In this document: positions 1-7,916 of the stretch, one piece after another
How positions within the stretch are numbered: the first letter of the stretch is position 1
How the letters are laid out: each line of letters begins with the position of its first letter
NCBI GenBank assembly: GCA_964364925.1
Contig: CAYIOB010000019.1
Coordinates: 1-13,358 of the forward strand
Direction of reading: 5' to 3'
DNA from: JAMCZC01 sp964364925
Lineage (GTDB): Bacteria; Patescibacteriota; Microgenomatia; Levybacterales; UBA12049
DNA: 13,358 nt
Position numbers and translations under genes: made by a program
Notes under the pieces: model-generated
The model's database searches: none
Seen by the model: the letters and a program-made list of their open reading frames with translations, nothing else
What the model was told of the DNA's origin: nothing

Positions 1-1104
1 TCTGAATTTGGACTCTATGGCATTGCTCTTCTTGCGATGGCTCTTCTTGAAGTTTTAACAGAAACAGGAGTAAATGTTGTTCTTATTCAAAAAAGCGGAG
101 AGCTGGATGAATATATCGATTCTGCCTGGATAGTTTCTATAGCCCGGGGAATATTTATTGCCTTAATGTTAATCCTCTTAGCCCCTATCGTGTCATTTTT
201 TTTTAATACACAAAATTCAACATATCTATTATTACTAATAGCAATAGTGCCCTTTTTAAGAGGATTCATAAATCCGTCAATAATTAAATTCCAAAAATAC
301 TTGGACTTTCAAAAGGAATTTTGGTACAAGCTTTCAATTACTTTTTTCGGGGCTTTTGTATCGCTGGCTTTGGTAATTTTAACAAAATCAGTAGCGAGCC
401 TTATATACGGAATGATAGCAGGAGTTATGTTGGAAATTATTATATCCTTTGCTTTTTTAAAGCCAAGGCCTCATTTTAGAATTCACCGGGATTATTTTTT
501 TCAGATATTAAATAAAGGTAAGTGGATAACTCTAAGCGGAATATTCAATTATCTTTTTCATAATTTTGATAACATTGTTGTAGGTAGAATATTGGGCGCG
601 GGAAGTTTAGGCTTGTATCAAATGGCTTACAGAATTTCCATGCTTCCCATAACAGACGTAGCAGATGTCATATCGAAAGTAACGTTTCCTGTTTACACTT
701 TAATATCAGGCGATAAGCTTAGATTAAGAAAAGCATTTTTTAAAACCATCCTTTTTATATCAGCTATAACATTGCCATTTGGAGTAATATTACTGCTCTT
801 CCCCTATCAAATTATTGCCTTAGTTCTTGGACAAAATTGGCTAGGGATAGTTGATGTTCTTCGTGTGCTAGCTATATTTGGCGTGGTTAGAGCTATTTCC
901 GGTTCAACATCCGCTCTTTTTTTATCAGTAGGAAAACAAAAGTATGTAACAGTAGTAACTTTAGTTAGCATAATAGGTCTTGCTATGACAATAGTTCCAT
1001 TGGTTATAACTTATGGAATATACGGAGCGGGAATATCCGCGTTGATAGGAACGCTTACAGCCTTGCCTTTTATGTTATTTTTCACGATTAAAACACTAAG
1101 ATAA
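1..1104 (+). CDS. Wzx/PST-family polysaccharide flippase (5' partial)
   Basis: This is a multi-pass membrane protein that probably flips a lipid-linked oligosaccharide across the cytoplasmic membrane. The frame is open back to base 1, where it reads SEFGLYGIALLA before the first ATG at 37, so the gene starts outside the window. That segment matches the 'EFGLY' loop and second helix of Polysacc_synt/WzxC-TuaB-like exporters. Hydrophobic helices alternate with short basic loops along the whole length. The central stretch around 'NFDNIVVGRILGAGSLGLYQMAYR' (split here only as a description) is the typical second-half repeat of this family: a DN pair, then GRxLGxxxLGxY. About 367 residues are visible, and roughly 40-60 N-terminal residues are probably missing. 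It ends soon after its last helix, so it may have fewer than 14 helices. The methyltransferase starts 3 nt downstream. The substrate cannot be read from the sequence. Confidence 0.88.
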   Translation, partial: SEFGLYGIALLAMALLEVLTETGVNVVLIQKSGELDEYIDSAWIVSIARGIFIALMLILLAPIVSFFFNTQNSTYLLLLIAIVPFLRGFINPSIIKFQKYLDFQKEFWYKLSITFFGAFVSLALVILTKSVASLIYGMIAGVMLEIIISFAFLKPRPHFRIHRDYFFQILNKGKWITLSGIFNYLFHNFDNIVVGRILGAGSLGLYQMAYRISMLPITDVADVISKVTFPVYTLISGDKLRLRKAFFKTILFISAITLPFGVILLLFPYQIIALVLGQNWLGIVDVLRVLAIFGVVRAISGSTSALFLSVGKQKYVTVVTLVSIIGLAMTIVPLVITYGIYGAGISALIGTLTALPFMLFFTIKTLR

Positions 1105-1107
1105 TAT

Positions 1108-1947
1108 ATGAAAAGAGTGGACCCCGGGGTATATACGAAAGACTATTATTTAAATGATTGTACGGGTTTTAACGAATTCAAAAAAAGCTTTGGTAAAATT
1201 TTAGAACCAAGATTTGCCGAGGTGATTAAATATTTTGACATAAAAGCAAACACTAGGATTTTGGATATAGGATGCGGTAGGGGGGAAATGGTTTTTTACG
1301 CGGCCGGTGAGGGCGCGGAAGCCGTCGGTATAGATTACTCAAAGGACGCAATCGATTTGGCCAAATTCGCTCAAAAAAAACAACAAAAAGATATTCAAAA
1401 CAGAACAGAGTTTTTCTTTATGGACGCAAAAAAACTTGAATTCAAAAATTCCAGTTTTGATTTGATAATTATGACCGATGTAGTTGAGCATTTGTACCCG
1501 GAGGAATTAGAATTAGCTTTTAAAGAAATAAAAAGAGTGCTTAGGCCAAAAGGAAAACTTATAATTCATACAGCTCCTAATAAACTTTTTAACGATTTAT
1601 TTTACAAATTATATTCCTATCCTGTTAGCAGTTTTCTTATATTCATATGGAATTTATTTGCTAAGGATAAGTATCCTAATATAGCAAAGCCAAGCAAGAT
1701 AAGAACACAATCTCATGCAATTATGCATATTAACGAACCTACATATTTTTCACTTTCCTCTTTATATAAAAATTATAAATTTGAAGGAAGCTTACTTAGC
1801 AGCAATGTTACGGTTAGAAAACCAATATTTGGAATTAAAGATACAATTTTTAATTTTTTAGTATTTTGGGACCCAATTTCCAGAAAATACCCTTTTAATA
1901 TACTTTTCGGAAGCGATTTTATAAGTATTTTGACTAATAAAAAATGA
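1108..1947 (+). CDS. class I SAM-dependent methyltransferase
   Basis: This is a soluble 279-residue protein of the Methyltransf_11/25 type, expected to transfer a methyl group from S-adenosylmethionine. Motif I is LDIGCGRGE at residues 52-60. The acidic residue that binds the ribose hydroxyls is D76 in GIDYS. Motif II is the DLIIMTDVVEH stretch at about 118-128, and motif III follows as RVLRPKGKLII at about 143-153. The C-terminal ~120 residues are basic and aromatic and probably form the acceptor cap. The first ~45 residues (YTKDYYL...) resemble the lead-in seen in sugar and lipid-carrier methyltransferases. It begins 3 nt after the flippase stop, with no clear Shine-Dalgarno, so it is likely translated by coupling. 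Its place in a glycan cluster suggests O-methylation of a sugar or chain end, which is inference. A UbiG/COQ5-like name would be over-reading. Confidence 0.85.
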   Translation: MKRVDPGVYTKDYYLNDCTGFNEFKKSFGKILEPRFAEVIKYFDIKANTRILDIGCGRGEMVFYAAGEGAEAVGIDYSKDAIDLAKFAQKKQQKDIQNRTEFFFMDAKKLEFKNSSFDLIIMTDVVEHLYPEELELAFKEIKRVLRPKGKLIIHTAPNKLFNDLFYKLYSYPVSSFLIFIWNLFAKDKYPNIAKPSKIRTQSHAIMHINEPTYFSLSSLYKNYKFEGSLLSSNVTVRKPIFGIKDTIFNFLVFWDPISRKYPFNILFGSDFISILTNKK

Positions 1948-2002
1948 AAATTGTTTTTTGCTTATTGCAGTTTAATATTTTTGTGTGATAGATTATTGAT
2001 TA

Positions 2003-3724
2003 ATGAATATTAAATTGAAGACGACTTTCTTGGCTATATTCATTTCTGCATTTATTGTTTTTTCTCCATCTGGTGCGCGAGCGGATTCATGCTCTAACCC
2101 TTCCGATAACCCTTGTTGGGTTACGAAAGCACCAATGCCAACAGCCCGCCGGGATCTTGGAGTAGCGTCTGATTCCACAGGGAGGATATACGCTGTTGGG
2201 GGTTATAACGGTAGTTTTTTGAATACTCTTGAAATGTATAATCCTACAACTGATACTTGGGTGACAAGAGCACCATCGCCGGTTCAAAGAAATGCTCTTG
2301 GTTTCACTTTTTCTTCTTCAAATGGTAAATTTTACTCAGCTGGTGGATATAACAATGGCTATTCCAACAATTTATTTGAATACGATCCAATTACAGATAG
2401 TTGGACAGCTAAGTCTTCAATGCAGGTTCCTCGAGCATACTTTGGTTTAGTATCTGGATCAAACGGAAAACTGTACGCAATAGGCGGACAAACCAGTAAT
2501 GGAACAGCAGTAGCCACTGTGGAAGAATATGATCCTGCAACTGACCAGTGGACGACTAAGGTATCGCTCCCGACCCCGCGGACTGCTCTCGGTGTGGTGG
2601 CAGCGCCAAACGGTAAAATTTATGCGATCGGTGGACACTTAGACTCTACGAATAATAGCGTTAATGTTGCTACTGTTGAAGAGTATGACCCAACTGCTAA
2701 TAGCTGGACTACTAGAACGTCTATGTCAACTGCGCGTGCGGTTTTGGGCATATCCGTGAATGGTCAAGGTAAGATTTATGCTATTGCAGGAGATGTAGGA
2801 GATCCTAATATTGGTCCAACATGGACAGATATCGTCGAAGAGTATGATTTTGGTACTGACACGTGGACTACAAAAACACCATTTCCCTTCCAAGTTGAAA
2901 GTCACGGTGCTGCATTTGGAAGTAATGATAAGGTTTATGTTATAGGAGGATATACGCAAAATAGCGTAGCTGTTAATACTAACTATGCAGGTTTTATATC
3001 AAATAAATCTCCTGTTCTAGGAAGTGTTATTGTAGCTCCTAATCCTGTTATGGTTAATGCGTCAGTTAGCGCCTCTGCTAATTTTACCGATGTTAATACA
3101 GGAGATAGACATACAGCAACTATAGATTGGGGAGATGGGAGCGGCACGCAGTTCTGTAGTGTGACGGAGCTTAATGGCTCTGGCTCGGTGAGTTGCACGA
3201 GACCCTCCGGATATTCAATTGCAAATGTGTACCCAGTGATGATTACTGTTTCTGACGATAGTCTTTCAGGAATCTCTCCTGTGCAGTATGTTTCTGTTTA
3301 TAATCCAACTCAGCAAAGTATTTTTACAGCAGGACACCGGTTTAGCTCACCTATTGGGGCTTATCCCCAAAATAATACTCTGACAGGCGATGTGACTTTC
3401 GGATTAAGTTATAAATATCAAGGTTCAATGCCTGTCGGAATGAGGCAATTTAGCATGGACTTTAAAGCTGCTAATCTTTCGTTTAACGCAACTACCATCT
3501 CATCTTTGGTTATCTCCAATGAGAAAGCAACATTGCGAGGTATAGGAACTGTAAACGGTATTGGCACATATGATTTCCTTGTGGTAGGCGTCGATAGGGG
3601 TGGCATCCGTTTTAAAATAACTGATTCTTCAAGTAACAATGCTATTGTTTACGATACCCAAGTAGGAGATTCTGATATAGTTAACCCTACTACACCTGTT
3701 ACAGGCTCCGTAATAGTACATTAA
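2003..3724 (+). CDS. secreted kelch-propeller protein with PKD and post-COAP-1-like domains
   Basis: This is a 573-residue exported protein. Residues 1-27 are a signal peptide: basic start, hydrophobic core, cleavage after ARA. About six kelch repeats follow at roughly 41-330, each with an IYAIGG-type strand, an EYDP turn and a closing TDxWT, which suggests a six-bladed beta-propeller. A PKD-like domain lies at about 338-432, with IDWGDGSG at its centre and two cysteines (385 and 398) that could pair. The last ~130 residues (AGHRFSSPIGAY... to the terminal GSVIVH) match my memory of the post-COAP-1 domain: a TLTG-FGFxxKY start, a 'GTGTINGxGxYxF' core and a GGSIVIH end. There is no LPXTG, lipobox or C-terminal membrane helix, so it is probably secreted or loosely bound. 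Its DNA is visibly richer in G+C than the flanking glycosyltransferase genes. The ligand is unknown; the propeller could bind glycan or protein. Confidence 0.85.
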   Translation: MNIKLKTTFLAIFISAFIVFSPSGARADSCSNPSDNPCWVTKAPMPTARRDLGVASDSTGRIYAVGGYNGSFLNTLEMYNPTTDTWVTRAPSPVQRNALGFTFSSSNGKFYSAGGYNNGYSNNLFEYDPITDSWTAKSSMQVPRAYFGLVSGSNGKLYAIGGQTSNGTAVATVEEYDPATDQWTTKVSLPTPRTALGVVAAPNGKIYAIGGHLDSTNNSVNVATVEEYDPTANSWTTRTSMSTARAVLGISVNGQGKIYAIAGDVGDPNIGPTWTDIVEEYDFGTDTWTTKTPFPFQVESHGAAFGSNDKVYVIGGYTQNSVAVNTNYAGFISNKSPVLGSVIVAPNPVMVNASVSASANFTDVNTGDRHTATIDWGDGSGTQFCSVTELNGSGSVSCTRPSGYSIANVYPVMITVSDDSLSGISPVQYVSVYNPTQQSIFTAGHRFSSPIGAYPQNNTLTGDVTFGLSYKYQGSMPVGMRQFSMDFKAANLSFNATTISSLVISNEKATLRGIGTVNGIGTYDFLVVGVDRGGIRFKITDSSSNNAIVYDTQVGDSDIVNPTTPVTGSVIVH

Positions 3725-3774
3725 CTCAAGTTTGTAGGCTTCTAAAAGAAACGATAATGTGTTAAATTATCTGT

Positions 3775-4851
3775 ATGAAAATAGCAGTGTTTCATGAATT
3801 AACTCCTTTGAGCGGTGCAAGAAAAGTCGTAGAAGAATACGGAAAGATTATTGGTAAGGAACACGAAGTGGATTTGTACTACATTGATGATAAGCAAGAT
3901 GATAATGTTTTACAAATTTTCAATAAGGTCCATTATTTTAAATTTGAAAGTAGTAAATCAAGAATTTACCGGGATTCAATAGAATTAATAAGACTATTCC
4001 TCCTTCATAGAAAAATAGCAAAAATTATGAAGGGCAAAGGCTACGATTTTGTTTTTGTCAGCCCTTCTAAGTTTACTCAAGCTCCTTTTTTGTTAAGATT
4101 TATAGATAAAACAGTTTATTTTTGTCAGGAACCCTTAAGAATTGTATATGACAGTTTTCTGGAAATTCCTAAAAATTTGAATTTGCAAAAATTATTTTAT
4201 GAAAAAATAAATAGAAAAATCCGAGAGATTATTGACAAGAGAAGTATCTGGGCTGCGCAGGTTGTTCTGGCAAATTCAAACTATTCGAGACAACATATAA
4301 AGAAAGCTTATGGAATCAAGTCGCATGTTTGTTATCTAGGCGTTGATGTTGAAAAATTTCGTCCTTTAAGCACAAGGAAGACACAAGATATACTTTTCGT
4401 AGGCGAGAAAGTAGCAATTGAGGGATATGACTTACTTGAGCAAGCATGGAAGCTATATAAGGGAAAACCTTCCGTACGATACATAATTAGAAATGAGAAA
4501 GGGGAGGGTGTGCCGGAAGATAAACTAATAGAAACTATTAATAGCTCTAAAATCGTACTCGCTTTGAGCAAAAACGAACCATTTGGGTTAATCCCTATAG
4601 AATCAATGTCCTGTGAAGTTCCGGTAATAGTCGTAAACGAAGGCGGATTTAAGGAATCTATGATTAACGGCAAAACCGGGTTTCTGATTGAAAGGGATCC
4701 AAAAGAACTAAAAGACAAAATTGACCTTTTACTTTCCGATGATAAACTAAGAATGGAAATGGGAAAGACCGGAAGAAAATTGGTTTTAGATAAATTTACT
4801 TGGACGAAAAGTGCAAATAAATTTTTGAATATTGCTAAGAAAATAATCTAA
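3775..4851 (+). CDS. GT4-family glycosyltransferase (group 1)
   Basis: This is a cytosolic GT-B glycosyltransferase of 358 residues that would transfer a sugar from a nucleotide-sugar donor to a growing lipid-linked glycan. The N-terminal acceptor domain starts MKIAVFHE and contains the ANSNYSRQHI strand-helix at about 166-175, followed by the inter-domain CYLGVDVEKFRP segment at about 186-197. The donor domain carries the E-x7-E pair E268/E276 in NEPFGLIPIESMSCEVP, then NEGGFKESMINGKTGFL. The donor domain is short. Only about 60 residues separate the VGE strand (209) from E268, where this family usually has about 80, and the usual KG after the glycine-rich strand is changed to EG. The start is ATG with no visible Shine-Dalgarno, 50 nt after the kelch gene. 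The next gene follows after 2 nt. Retaining chemistry is expected for the family, but the sugar is unknown. Confidence 0.87.
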   Translation: MKIAVFHELTPLSGARKVVEEYGKIIGKEHEVDLYYIDDKQDDNVLQIFNKVHYFKFESSKSRIYRDSIELIRLFLLHRKIAKIMKGKGYDFVFVSPSKFTQAPFLLRFIDKTVYFCQEPLRIVYDSFLEIPKNLNLQKLFYEKINRKIREIIDKRSIWAAQVVLANSNYSRQHIKKAYGIKSHVCYLGVDVEKFRPLSTRKTQDILFVGEKVAIEGYDLLEQAWKLYKGKPSVRYIIRNEKGEGVPEDKLIETINSSKIVLALSKNEPFGLIPIESMSCEVPVIVVNEGGFKESMINGKTGFLIERDPKELKDKIDLLLSDDKLRMEMGKTGRKLVLDKFTWTKSANKFLNIAKKII

Positions 4852-4853
4852 TT

Positions 4854-5648
4854 ATGAAAAAGATAAAGGTTTCAATAATAATAGTCAATTATAAAGTTAA
4901 AAAGGAACTTTTTGAATGTTTAAATTCAATTTATAATTCAAAACCAAAGACTAGCTTTGAGATTATTGTTGTTGATAACGATGAAGAAAAATCAATAGGA
5001 AAAGAAATTAAGCAAAAATTTCCTAAAGTAAAATATATAGAATCAGATAAAAATATCGGGTTCGGGGCAGGGAATAATCTCGGAGCAAAAAAGGCGGTTG
5101 GAAAATATTTATTTTTTTTAAACCCTGACACTGTCATCTTAAAAGATGCAATAAACAATTTATCGAGGTTTTTAGATAAAAACAAAAATGCAGGGATTGT
5201 TTCCCCTATTATTCTAAAGGAAAATTTAGAACCCTTCAGCACACAGGGAGCTAAAAGGCTTACGCCCTTTGCCACATTTTTTTCGTTATCGTTTATGAAA
5301 TACTTTTTTCCTCGGAAAAACATTTTTAAGGAACTTTCCTACAAAAAATGGGATATGAAAACGCCTCGGGAAGTAAATTCTGTTCCGGGAGCTGCACTAA
5401 TGATTTCAAAGAAGCTTTTTGATAAAATTAACGGCTTTGATGAGCAGTTTTTTCTTTACTTTGAAGAGAACGATATTTCAAATAGGGTTAATGATTTGAG
5501 CTATAAGTTGTTTATAGTTCCCGAATCTAAAATCGTTCATAAAGTTGCCCAAAGCACTAAGTATTTAAAAAGTATGGAGAAAATTTACAATAAGAGCCGT
5601 TTCCTTTACTTTAAAAATACTATGGAATTTTTAAAGCTCTTGCTATAG
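4854..5648 (+). CDS. GT2-family glycosyltransferase, rhamnosyltransferase-like
   Basis: This is a 264-residue inverting GT-A enzyme. Its N terminus, KVSIIIVNYK, is the first beta strand of the nucleotide-binding fold. VVDND (residues 39-43) holds the uridine-binding aspartate. NIGFGAGNNLG (67-77) is the signature of the WbbL/rhamnosyltransferase-like subgroup. LNPDT (89-93) replaces the usual DxD metal site with NPD, as is normal in this subgroup. FFLYFEENDIS (199-209) carries the acidic catalytic-base region, and a conserved His follows in KIVHK. There is no membrane helix apart from a hydrophobic patch near residues 141-152 that may rest on the membrane. It starts 2 nt after the GT4 stop, so it is co-translated with it. 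It probably adds rhamnose or another deoxyhexose early in the glycan; the sugar identity is inference. Confidence 0.87.
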   Translation: MKKIKVSIIIVNYKVKKELFECLNSIYNSKPKTSFEIIVVDNDEEKSIGKEIKQKFPKVKYIESDKNIGFGAGNNLGAKKAVGKYLFFLNPDTVILKDAINNLSRFLDKNKNAGIVSPIILKENLEPFSTQGAKRLTPFATFFSLSFMKYFFPRKNIFKELSYKKWDMKTPREVNSVPGAALMISKKLFDKINGFDEQFFLYFEENDISNRVNDLSYKLFIVPESKIVHKVAQSTKYLKSMEKIYNKSRFLYFKNTMEFLKLLL

Positions 5649-5689
5649 AGGGACTATTAAGATTAGATAAAACAACTCTTGTTCTTCTT

Positions 5690-7048
5690 TTGGCTGTTTT
5701 TGCTGCTGTTTTTTTAAGGTTTTCAAATATTTCCAATAGTATGCAGTTTATTGGTGATCAGGGATGGTTTTACCTGTCCGCCAGAGATTTACTTACTAAG
5801 GGAGAGTTTCCTCTTGTTGGTATAACCACAAGCCACACTTGGCTGCACCAAGGCCCCTTATGGACATATATGCTTTCCGTTGTTCTATTTTTCTTTAATT
5901 TCAACCCTGTATCTGGAGCATATTTAACTGCAGCATTTGGAGTTTTAACAACCGTTTTAATTTATAAAATAGGTTCAGAGCTTTTTTCAAAAAACGTGGG
6001 GTTAATGGCGGCCGCGTTATACGCAGTTTCTCCTTTAATAGTTTTTTTCGATAGAATGCCTTTTGATCCGGCCCCCATTCCCCTTTTTACGCTTCTGTAT
6101 TTTTACTGTATTTATAAATGGCTGAAGGGGCAAGCTTTGTATTTCCCATTAATAATGATTCTTCTTGCAATTCTTTATAACTTGGAGCTTGCAACATTTA
6201 GCCTCTTTTTTCCTTTGCTTTTTATATTCCTATACGGTCTTTATAAAAGAAAACACTGGATAAGCAACATCTTTAATAAAAAAATTATTTCTTACTCAGT
6301 AATTGGATTCATTACTGTAATGGTACCAATTATTGTTTACGATTTTGCAAACGGATTTAAACAAACGATTGTTTTTTTAGGATGGGTTTTTATATATAAA
6401 CCTTTTAGCTTTTTATTTAAGCATTCTCAGGACGGAGCTAATTCAGGCATTGCCGTTGTGGTTAAGTTCTTATTGCAAAACATACAGAGAATCGTGTTTG
6501 AAGCAAGCCTTGCCATATCCCTTTTTCTTTTTAGTTTATCTCTCATTATGACAGTTAAGGATTTACTTAAAAAAAATAATTTTAATCTGGAAAATCCAAA
6601 ACTATTGCTTTTAATATTTTTGATAACTTCAATTGGCGGAATATTAATAAATAAATCTCCTTCGGATGCTTATCTGCCTATAACTTTTCCTTTAATAATT
6701 CTGCTTATAGCTTTATTTTTTGATTATTTAGTAAAAAATGAAAGAATTAGATACGTATCAATTGCTTTTCTAGGCTTAATTATCATCTTTAATTTTTATT
6801 CAAGCTACAAAGCCGGCCTTACAAATGGGTTTAGAGAAAGAATGAATGCGGTAAATGAAATAATTGAATTAGCCCGTGGCCGGGAATATAATTTAATAGG
6901 AAAGGGTCCGGGTAGTCAGTTTAAAAGTTTTACGATGAATTATGAGTATTTACTTTGGTGGAAAGGGTATGCGCCAGCAGGTAAAGATGTTAAGCTTAAG
7001 ATTGTTGTTTCCGAAACCCCAAAAGGGATTATTATAAGCAAAGAATGA
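5690..7048 (+). CDS. GT-C (PMT/ArnT-like) membrane glycosyltransferase, start uncertain
   Basis: This is an integral membrane protein of at least 452 residues with about ten hydrophobic helices, similar to PMT_2/GT39-GT83 enzymes that use polyprenyl-phosphate sugars on the outer face of the membrane. The first extracytoplasmic loop carries the expected acidic residue (D23 in FIGDQGW), followed by SHTWLHQGPLWTY at 48-60. That stretch is a typical lead into the second helix. A soluble tail of about 60 residues ends the protein. TTG at 5690 is the only standard start in the frame, but it cuts the first helix to about 11 residues. The frame is open back to 5615, and the in-frame upstream residues (LDKTTLVLLLAVFAAV) would complete that helix, so translation probably begins earlier. 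An ATA at 5645-5647 overlaps the preceding TAG stop. The 3' end overlaps the next gene by 4 nt (ATGA). Confidence 0.8.
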   Translation: MAVFAAVFLRFSNISNSMQFIGDQGWFYLSARDLLTKGEFPLVGITTSHTWLHQGPLWTYMLSVVLFFFNFNPVSGAYLTAAFGVLTTVLIYKIGSELFSKNVGLMAAALYAVSPLIVFFDRMPFDPAPIPLFTLLYFYCIYKWLKGQALYFPLIMILLAILYNLELATFSLFFPLLFIFLYGLYKRKHWISNIFNKKIISYSVIGFITVMVPIIVYDFANGFKQTIVFLGWVFIYKPFSFLFKHSQDGANSGIAVVVKFLLQNIQRIVFEASLAISLFLFSLSLIMTVKDLLKKNNFNLENPKLLLLIFLITSIGGILINKSPSDAYLPITFPLIILLIALFFDYLVKNERIRYVSIAFLGLIIIFNFYSSYKAGLTNGFRERMNAVNEIIELARGREYNLIGKGPGSQFKSFTMNYEYLLWWKGYAPAGKDVKLKIVVSETPKGIIISKE

Positions 7049-7797
7049 TTACGGCCGTAGTTTTAACCAAAAACGAAGAAAATAATATAGTTGATTGCCT
7101 GGAGAGCATTGCTTGGTGCGATGAGATAATCGTAGTGGATGATTATTCTACGGATAGAACGCTTGAAATTATCAAAAATTTCGATTCCAGAACAAAAATT
7201 CTTCAGCATGAGCTGGGGGGAGACTTTTCAGCTCAGAGAAACTTTGGTTTATCTAAAGCAAGGGGGGAGTGGATATTGTTTCTAGACGCGGATGAGAGAT
7301 TAAGCAATGGTTTAAAAGGAGAGATAATGGATTTTTTAAAATCCCAAGATAAAGAATATGCCGGTTTTTATATACAAAGAAAAGATATTGTCTGGAGCAA
7401 GGAACTAAAGCATGGAGAAACCGGCAATATTAAACTTTTGCGGTTTGGTAAAAAAAATTCAGGCATTTGGCATGGTAAAGTTCATGAAGCTTGGAAAATA
7501 AACGGAAATCTGGGAAATTTTAAAATGCCGCTTTTACATTATCCGCATCAGACTATCGGGAGTTTTTTGAGAGAAATAAATTACTATACGGATTTGAGAG
7601 CAAAAGAACTTTATGACAATGGAGTTCGAACAAATGTCTATCAAATAGTTTTCTATCCAAAGGCGAAGTTTCTCCTAAATTACTTTTTAAAGCTAGGTTT
7701 CTTAGACGGAATTGAAGGTTTGATTTTTGCAATCATGATGAGTCTTCATTCATTTTTGGTAAGAGCAAAATTATGGACATACGCAAGCAAAAAATAG
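7045..7797 (+). CDS. GT2-family glycosyltransferase, WaaE/KdtX-like
   Basis: This is a 250-residue GT-A enzyme of the group found in LPS core and exopolysaccharide clusters (WaaE/KdtX-like). MITAVVLTKNEE is the opening strand and helix. VDDYSTD at 31-37 holds the nucleotide-binding aspartates. The DxD-type metal motif is LDADER at 80-85. AQRNFGLSKARGEW at 63-76 is the conserved segment preceding it. GKVHEAW at 144-150 and LLHYPHQT at 163-170 match the downstream family signature. The C-terminal ~45 residues are hydrophobic and basic (FLKLGFLDGIEGLIFAI) and probably form an amphipathic membrane contact, as in relatives. The ATG overlaps the preceding TGA by 4 nt, so coupling is likely. It probably adds a heptose- or glucose-type residue on the cytoplasmic side; the sugar is not readable. 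The name 'core LPS' should not be taken literally in an organism that may lack LPS. Confidence 0.88.
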   Translation: MITAVVLTKNEENNIVDCLESIAWCDEIIVVDDYSTDRTLEIIKNFDSRTKILQHELGGDFSAQRNFGLSKARGEWILFLDADERLSNGLKGEIMDFLKSQDKEYAGFYIQRKDIVWSKELKHGETGNIKLLRFGKKNSGIWHGKVHEAWKINGNLGNFKMPLLHYPHQTIGSFLREINYYTDLRAKELYDNGVRTNVYQIVFYPKAKFLLNYFLKLGFLDGIEGLIFAIMMSLHSFLVRAKLWTYASKK

Positions 7798-7916
7798 TTT
7801 CCAAGTTAAAATTGCTCAATAAACTTTTTGTGCCGCTTTATATACTTTTTGTTTTAACCGTAATATTTCTCTACATAGAATATTTGCTTTGCAGAGGGGG
7901 AATATGTTTTCGTTAG
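7773..7916 (+). CDS. candidate 47-residue single-span membrane protein
   Basis: A short ORF fills the apparent gap between the WaaE-like gene and the next GT-C gene. It starts at ATG 7773, inside the last 25 nt of the upstream gene, and stops with TAG at 7914-7916, 13 nt inside the downstream gene. The product has a strongly basic N terminus (MDIRKQKIVSKLKLLNK), one hydrophobic span (FVPLYILFVLTVIFLYIEYL, residues 19-38) and a short CRGGICFR tail with two cysteines. The charge pattern suggests N-in, C-out. A weak AAGAG lies just upstream of the ATG. The overlap with both neighbours resembles the coupling seen elsewhere in this cluster, and without this ORF the region would be the only ~100-nt hole in the last five genes. 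No family is recognised. It could still be a chance ORF in AT-rich DNA. Confidence 0.45.
   Translation: MDIRKQKIVSKLKLLNKLFVPLYILFVLTVIFLYIEYLLCRGGICFR
7893..7900 (+). promoter_or_regulatory. ribosome binding site that sets the start at 7904
   Basis: AGAGGGGG is the clearest purine-rich Shine-Dalgarno-like run in the cluster and ends three bases before ATG 7904. The same frame is open to a TTG at 7889, but that codon lies upstream of the run and would not be served by it, so the ATG is the better start. Confidence 0.6.

Noticed and set aside
1951..1978. A promoter before the kelch gene (TTGTTT, 16 nt, TAATAT)
   Set aside because: The -35 matches only half of the consensus, and such patterns are common in AT-rich DNA. 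Kept only as a weak possibility.
2003..3724. Lipoprotein or sortase anchoring of the kelch protein
   Set aside because: The cysteine at residue 30 is not in a lipobox, and there is no LPXTG or C-terminal hydrophobic tail.
3732..3760. A promoter before the GT4 gene (TTGTAG, 17 nt, TAATGT)
   Set aside because: Both boxes are weak and nothing else supports a transcription start in this 50-nt gap.
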